A stretch of 64,000 nt of DNA, from assembly GCA_020637595.1 (NCBI GenBank), contig JACKKE010000001.1:310001-374000 (forward strand). The letters run 5' to 3'. The translations under genes were made by a program, and so were the position numbers. Of this stretch, positions 60,510 to 64,000 are shown one piece after another (position 1 is the first letter of the stretch; every line of letters starts with the position of its first letter). The notes beneath the pieces were generated by a model, which was not told where the DNA came from, did not search any database, and saw nothing but the letters and a program-made list of their open reading frames with translations. Origin of the DNA: Rhodobacter sp. Its GTDB lineage: Bacteria; Pseudomonadota; Alphaproteobacteria; Rhodobacterales; Rhodobacteraceae.

Positions 60510-62129
60510 ATGTGTAATTTGGCCGCATTGCGCGACCGCTCGACGGCAACCGGGAACCGCCGGATCAGCGATCTTTTCCATGACGACGACCGCGCCGCGG
60601 CGTTCTCGATCACGCTCGACGATCCCGCGACAGGCCCGATTTCATTCGATTATTCAAAGACCAACATCGACGTCGAAACGCGCGATCTGCTGCTTGCGCT
60701 GGCCGACGAGACAGGGGTTGAGGCGCGGCGCGAGGCGATGTTCACCGGCGCCCGGATCAACGAGACCGAGAACCGCGCGGTTCTGCACACAGCTCTGCGC
60801 AACCTCGACGGCAGCGTGATCGTCGATGGCGAGGACGTCATGCCCGAGGTGCGCGCGACTCTGGCGCGGATGGAGACCTTTGCCCGCGACCTGCGCGACG
60901 GGCGCATCCGCGGCGTGGGCGGGCGGATCACCGATGTCGTCAATATCGGCATCGGTGGCTCGGACCTGGGGCCGGCGATGGCGGTGCTGGCGCTGGCGCC
61001 CTTTGCCGACGGGCCGCGCTGCCACTTTGTTTCGAACGTCGACGGCGCGCATATCCATGACATTCTGGAAACCCTGAACCCCGAAACCACGCTGGTGATC
61101 GTCGCCTCAAAGACCTTCACCACCATCGAGACGATGACCAACGCGCAGACCGCCAAGTCCTGGATGGCGCGCGTGGTGGCCGAACCCACCCGGCAATTCG
61201 TGGCGCTGTCCACGGCGCTGGACAAGACCACGGCCTTTGGCATCGACCCGGCGCGGGTGTTCGGCTTTGCCGACTGGGTCGGCGGGCGCTATTCGATGTG
61301 GGGGCCAATTGGCCTCAGCCTGATGATTGCGATCGGGCCCGAGGATTTCCGCGCCTTTCTGGCCGGGGGCGCGGCAATGGACCGTCATTTCCGCAGCGCG
61401 CCGCTGGCGCAGAACATGCCGGCAATGCTGGCGCTGGTCGGGATCTGGCACCGGCAGGTCTGCGGCCACGCGACCCGCGCGGTGCTGCCCTATGACCAGC
61501 GCCTCGCCCGGCTGCCCGCCTATCTGCAGCAGCTGGAGATGGAATCGAACGGCAAGCGCGTGGCGATGGACGGGTCGGACCTGACCGTGCCCTCGGGGCC
61601 GGTGGTGTTTGGCGAGCCGGGCACCAACGGCCAGCATGCCTTCTATCAGCTGATCCATCAGGGCACCGACGTCGTGCCCTGCGAGTTCCTGGTGGCGGCG
61701 CAGGCGCATGAACCGGCGCTGGTCCATCAGCACCGGCTGCTGGTCGCCAACTGCCTGGCCCAGGCCGAAGCCCTGATGCGCGGGCGCAGCCTCGACGAGG
61801 CGCGGGGGCTGATGGCGGCCAAGGGCTTGACCGGCGACGAGCTGGAGCGACAGGCGCGCCACCGGGTGTTCCCGGGCAACCGGCCCTCGACGCTGCTGAT
61901 CTATCGACAGCTGACACCGGCCGTGCTGGGCGCGATCGTTGCGCTTTATGAGCACCGGGTGTTTGTCGAGGGGGTGGTTCTGGGCATCAACTCGTTCGAC
62001 CAGTGGGGGGTCGAACTGGGCAAGGAACTGGCGCTGCAACTGATGCCGATGCTCGACGGGGCGGATGCCTCGGGCAAGGACGGATCGACACAACAGGCCA
62101 TTGCCCGGTTGACCGAACTGGGGCTGTAA
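60510..62129 (+). CDS. pgi: glucose-6-phosphate isomerase
   Basis: A 539-residue enzyme with the two family signatures, VGGRYSMWGPIGLSLMI and FDQWGVELGKELA within GINSFDQWGVELGK, plus NIGIGGSDLGPAM for phosphate binding. It interconverts glucose 6-phosphate and fructose 6-phosphate, supplying Zwf when growing on fructose-derived carbon. The start at 60510 gives normal length; the frame is open upstream but overlaps the glycosylase gene. The ribosome site is weak. Confidence 0.95.
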   Translation: MCNLAALRDRSTATGNRRISDLFHDDDRAAAFSITLDDPATGPISFDYSKTNIDVETRDLLLALADETGVEARREAMFTGARINETENRAVLHTALRNLDGSVIVDGEDVMPEVRATLARMETFARDLRDGRIRGVGGRITDVVNIGIGGSDLGPAMAVLALAPFADGPRCHFVSNVDGAHIHDILETLNPETTLVIVASKTFTTIETMTNAQTAKSWMARVVAEPTRQFVALSTALDKTTAFGIDPARVFGFADWVGGRYSMWGPIGLSLMIAIGPEDFRAFLAGGAAMDRHFRSAPLAQNMPAMLALVGIWHRQVCGHATRAVLPYDQRLARLPAYLQQLEMESNGKRVAMDGSDLTVPSGPVVFGEPGTNGQHAFYQLIHQGTDVVPCEFLVAAQAHEPALVHQHRLLVANCLAQAEALMRGRSLDEARGLMAAKGLTGDELERQARHRVFPGNRPSTLLIYRQLTPAVLGAIVALYEHRVFVEGVVLGINSFDQWGVELGKELALQLMPMLDGADASGKDGSTQQAIARLTELGL

Positions 62130-62382
62130 GTGGGGCAGGGGCGGTGGACCGGGAATTGGCCAGACCGCCCGCCCCCCGTGTTTCCAGACGTCCTGTCATC
62201 CCATTGGGCGAGATCGGGTCTGCAAGTCCTCCGGGCCGATTTCCGCGGCTTGGCGCGTCTATACATGGCTCAACGGCAGACAAATCAGCTTGATGCAGGC
62301 CTGAAAGGGCGTGACGGATGTTTTGTGGCTGAATACGGTTGCGAAACGTATTGCCCAGACGCTCTTTGAAAATGGTGCCCTG
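62130..62382. other. intergenic region upstream of the secreted-protein gene
   Basis: 253 bases. Besides the pgi hairpin it holds an inverted repeat AATACG/CGTATT (62332-62352, 9-base loop) about 30 bases before the next gene, in a locally AT-richer stretch. A promoter or operator there is plausible. Confidence 0.4.
62132..62177 (+). terminator. hairpin after pgi
   Basis: GGGGCAGGGGCGGT pairs with ACCGCCCGCCCC, with one bulged base and an 18-base loop, just after the pgi stop. GTGTTTCC follows, a weak T-rich tail. Confidence 0.5.
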
Positions 62383-62901
62383 ATGTTGAAACACCTCTTT
62401 GCGATGCTTGTTCTGGCCCCCGTGGTCGCCCATGCCGATACGGTTCTCAGCCCGGTCGGTCCGCAGACGGACTCCGTGACGGTCGAAGCGGGACAGGCGG
62501 TCGCCGCCACGTTCAACGTCCTGCAGCCGCTGCGCAATGTCCGCATTGAGTTCAACGCGACCTGCCTTGGCTGCCAGGGCGGGGTCTTTGTCAATGGCAG
62601 CCGGCTGGGGCCGGAGGCTTATCATGGCGACACGATCTCGGCCACGCCGTTTGCCAGCAACGGCCAGTTCCATCCGGCCGCCCAGTTCCAACAGCTGAAC
62701 CCGGGCACCTATTTCGTCGTCCTCGCGGTCGAACACGGCGCAGTCATCGTTTCCGCGAATGCTTCGGGCCATTCGGCGCAGGGCGGCAGGGCCACGCGCG
62801 GGCTCGATTTCATCGCGCATCGGGCCGAGGCCTGGGGACCGGCCTCGGATTTTGATCCGATGCTGACCAGCGTCATGCAGATGGCCATCACCGCCGACTG
62901 A
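62383..62901 (+). CDS. small exported protein of unknown function
   Basis: A 172-residue protein with a clear signal peptide (LKHLFAMLVLAPVVAHA, cleavage before DT). It then has a beta-rich mature region, a close cysteine pair NATCLGCQGG and the phrase LNPGTYFVVLAVEHG. No catalytic motif is recognised. The Cys pair could form a disulfide in the periplasm. An in-frame ATG 72 bases upstream would bury the signal, so 62383 is preferred. Monocistronic. Confidence 0.65.
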   Translation: MLKHLFAMLVLAPVVAHADTVLSPVGPQTDSVTVEAGQAVAATFNVLQPLRNVRIEFNATCLGCQGGVFVNGSRLGPEAYHGDTISATPFASNGQFHPAAQFQQLNPGTYFVVLAVEHGAVIVSANASGHSAQGGRATRGLDFIAHRAEAWGPASDFDPMLTSVMQMAITAD

Positions 62902-62932
62902 TGCGGAGCGTCGATCCGCCGTCGGCTGCAGA

Positions 62933-63769
62933 TCAACGCAGGAAAGGTGCGGCTTTCATCGTCTCGGGGATCGCCACGCCGAGCCGCGACAGCACCGTCG
63001 GCGCCAGTTGCAACTGGTCCAGCAGCGTGTCCTTTGCCGGGCCTTCGGCCGGGCCGAAGTAATAAAGCGCGAAATCGGTCTGTGCCTCATCCGTGCCGCC
63101 GTGATGGCCGCGCAGCGACTGACCGTGGTCGGCGGTGACGATCACCTCATAGCCCATCTCCAGCCATTTCGGCAGGAAGCCGGCCAGCATCGCATCCATC
63201 AGCGCGCAGGCGTGGTCCATCTCGATGCAGTCATGGCCAAAGCGGTGGCCCATCGAATCCAGCGTGCAGGTGTGCAGGATACCGTAATCCAGCCCGAAGC
63301 GCGCGCTGAGCGAAGTCAGCGTGGCGAAAAGGTCGGCGTCGCAGGGTGTGGCCTGGTTCTTGTGGTCGTAGCCGGTCATCGTGTGGAACCGGCCGTGGTT
63401 GATGCTGGGGCTTTCCGGCTCGTCGTATTCGATATCGCGGACCATGTCGAAGGGCGCGCGGTTGAAGAACTCGGACCACCAGGAATGGGTCACCGCGCCG
63501 GTGACACCGCCCGCCGCCCGCACCGCGCTGAAAATGTCAGGCTTTTGCACGCGGTGGATATGGGCGTTGGTCAGCACGCCGTGGCTTTGCGGCGGCAGCC
63601 CGGTGTGGATCGAGGCATAGCAAGGCCCCGACATCGACGGCAGCGAGGCGCGCATCCGCCAGACGCGGGCGTCGCCGGCCTTCACCCAGCCTTCGAGCCC
63701 GCCGAAGAACCGGCGCCAGTTGGCATAGGGAACGCCGTCGAGAATGATCAGAAGCAGTTTCTTGTCCAT
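62933..63769 (-). CDS. type I phosphodiesterase/alkaline-phosphatase-fold protein
   Basis: A 278-residue cytoplasmic member of the alkaline phosphatase superfamily: first metal site LLIILDGVPYANW, nucleophile region SLPSMSGPCYASIHTGLPPQSHGV, and late metal ligands DSMGHRFGHD and VIVTADHGQSLRGHHG. The family covers nucleotide pyrophosphatases and phosphonoacetate hydrolase-like enzymes. It is divergent from the sulfatase gene, which belongs to the same superfamily. Confidence 0.83.
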   Translation of the reverse strand: MDKKLLLIILDGVPYANWRRFFGGLEGWVKAGDARVWRMRASLPSMSGPCYASIHTGLPPQSHGVLTNAHIHRVQKPDIFSAVRAAGGVTGAVTHSWWSEFFNRAPFDMVRDIEYDEPESPSINHGRFHTMTGYDHKNQATPCDADLFATLTSLSARFGLDYGILHTCTLDSMGHRFGHDCIEMDHACALMDAMLAGFLPKWLEMGYEVIVTADHGQSLRGHHGGTDEAQTDFALYYFGPAEGPAKDTLLDQLQLAPTVLSRLGVAIPETMKAAPFLR

Positions 63770-63919
63770 CGGAACCTCTTTGGGGAATCGGGGCGGGCGC
63801 GGCCCAGACTAGGGGGCCGGCGGTGCGGTGAAAAGCATGACGCGAGGTGTCGCTTTCGGACTGGCGGGGGCAGGGGCGTTTCGCCATGATCGCGCCGAAT
63901 GCCGTTGTGGAGGTCCGCG

Positions 63920-64000
63920 ATGACCCGTCCGAATTTCCTGATCCTGATGGTCGACCAGTTTGCCGGCACGCTGTTTGCCGACGGGCCCGCCCCCTTTCTG
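63920..64000 (+). CDS. betC: choline-sulfatase-like gene, 3'-truncated by window edge
   Basis: The first 27 codons are visible: RPNFLILMVDQFAGTLFADG is the sulfatase N-terminus, and the -DGPAPFL ending resembles choline sulfatase BetC (usually VDQLNGT.FPDGPA.FL). The metal-binding Asp is present; the active-site Cys lies beyond the window. A GGAGGTCCGCG ribosome site precedes the ATG. It would release choline and sulfate in the cytoplasm. Confidence 0.65.
   Translation, partial: MTRPNFLILMVDQFAGTLFADGPAPFL

Overview
The window is very GC-rich, densely coded DNA from an alphaproteobacterium, most likely a Rhodobacterales (Paracoccus/Rhodobacter-type) chromosome. The evidence is the soxS-soxR-soxT / soxVWXYZABCDEF layout known from Paracoccus and its relatives, a ureDA-ureJ-ureBC...EFG cluster, boxes close to the FNR/FnrL consensus TTGAT-N4-ATCAA, and an Entner-Doudoroff/pentose phosphate gene group. 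No sequence search was run; all names rest on motifs, lengths and gene order.

Layout. (1) 1-8554, + strand: a tightly overlapped catabolic operon that starts left of the window: alpha/beta hydrolase, type I extradiol dioxygenase, atypical SDR, ThDP-dependent decarboxylase-like enzyme, aspartate-dehydrogenase-like protein, aldehyde dehydrogenase, adrenodoxin-reductase-type flavoprotein, short flavodoxin, pentapeptide-repeat protein. (2) 8621-10123: membrane-anchored spermidine-synthase-like protein. (3) 10171-25332: sulfur oxidation. soxV-W-X-Y-Z-A-B-C-D-E-F run on the minus strand; soxS, soxR and a soxT-type transporter run divergently. A glycine-rich mini-protein, a Tat-exported metallo-hydrolase (SoxH-like) and a second YeeE/YedE transporter follow. 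Together they encode thiosulfate oxidation on the SoxYZ carrier (XA, YZ, B, CD), flavocytochrome-type accessory proteins (E, F), thiol maintenance (S, V, W), a repressor (R) and sulfur transport. (4) 25427-32517: a DMT exporter, then the urease cluster. (5) 32759-39055: housekeeping and accessory genes: hydrolase, HAD phosphatase, TrmO, MFS exporter, Rrf2 regulator behind an FNR-like box, DUF2218, M20 amidohydrolase.

(6) 39.1-48.77 kb looks like an inserted catabolic island. A LysR gene faces an operon of amidohydrolase-type decarboxylase, zinc alcohol dehydrogenase, TAXI-TRAP receptor and fused permease, alkyl-sulfatase-like hydrolase and flavin monooxygenase. The right edge carries an IS5-family transposase remnant directly against the 3' end of a tRNA-Ser(UGA) gene. 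The first catabolic gene lies behind a near-perfect 18-bp inverted repeat that contains its ribosome binding site. This is the best candidate in the window for an undescribed, specifically regulated pathway.

(7) 48.9-64 kb: hydantoinase-A-like protein, a 1343-residue hybrid sensor kinase with one GAF and six PAS domains, a DUF1989 protein, zwf-pgl, an HNH nuclease, an esterase, a 3-methyladenine DNA glycosylase, pgi, a small exported protein, a type I phosphodiesterase and the start of a choline-sulfatase-like gene cut by the right edge.
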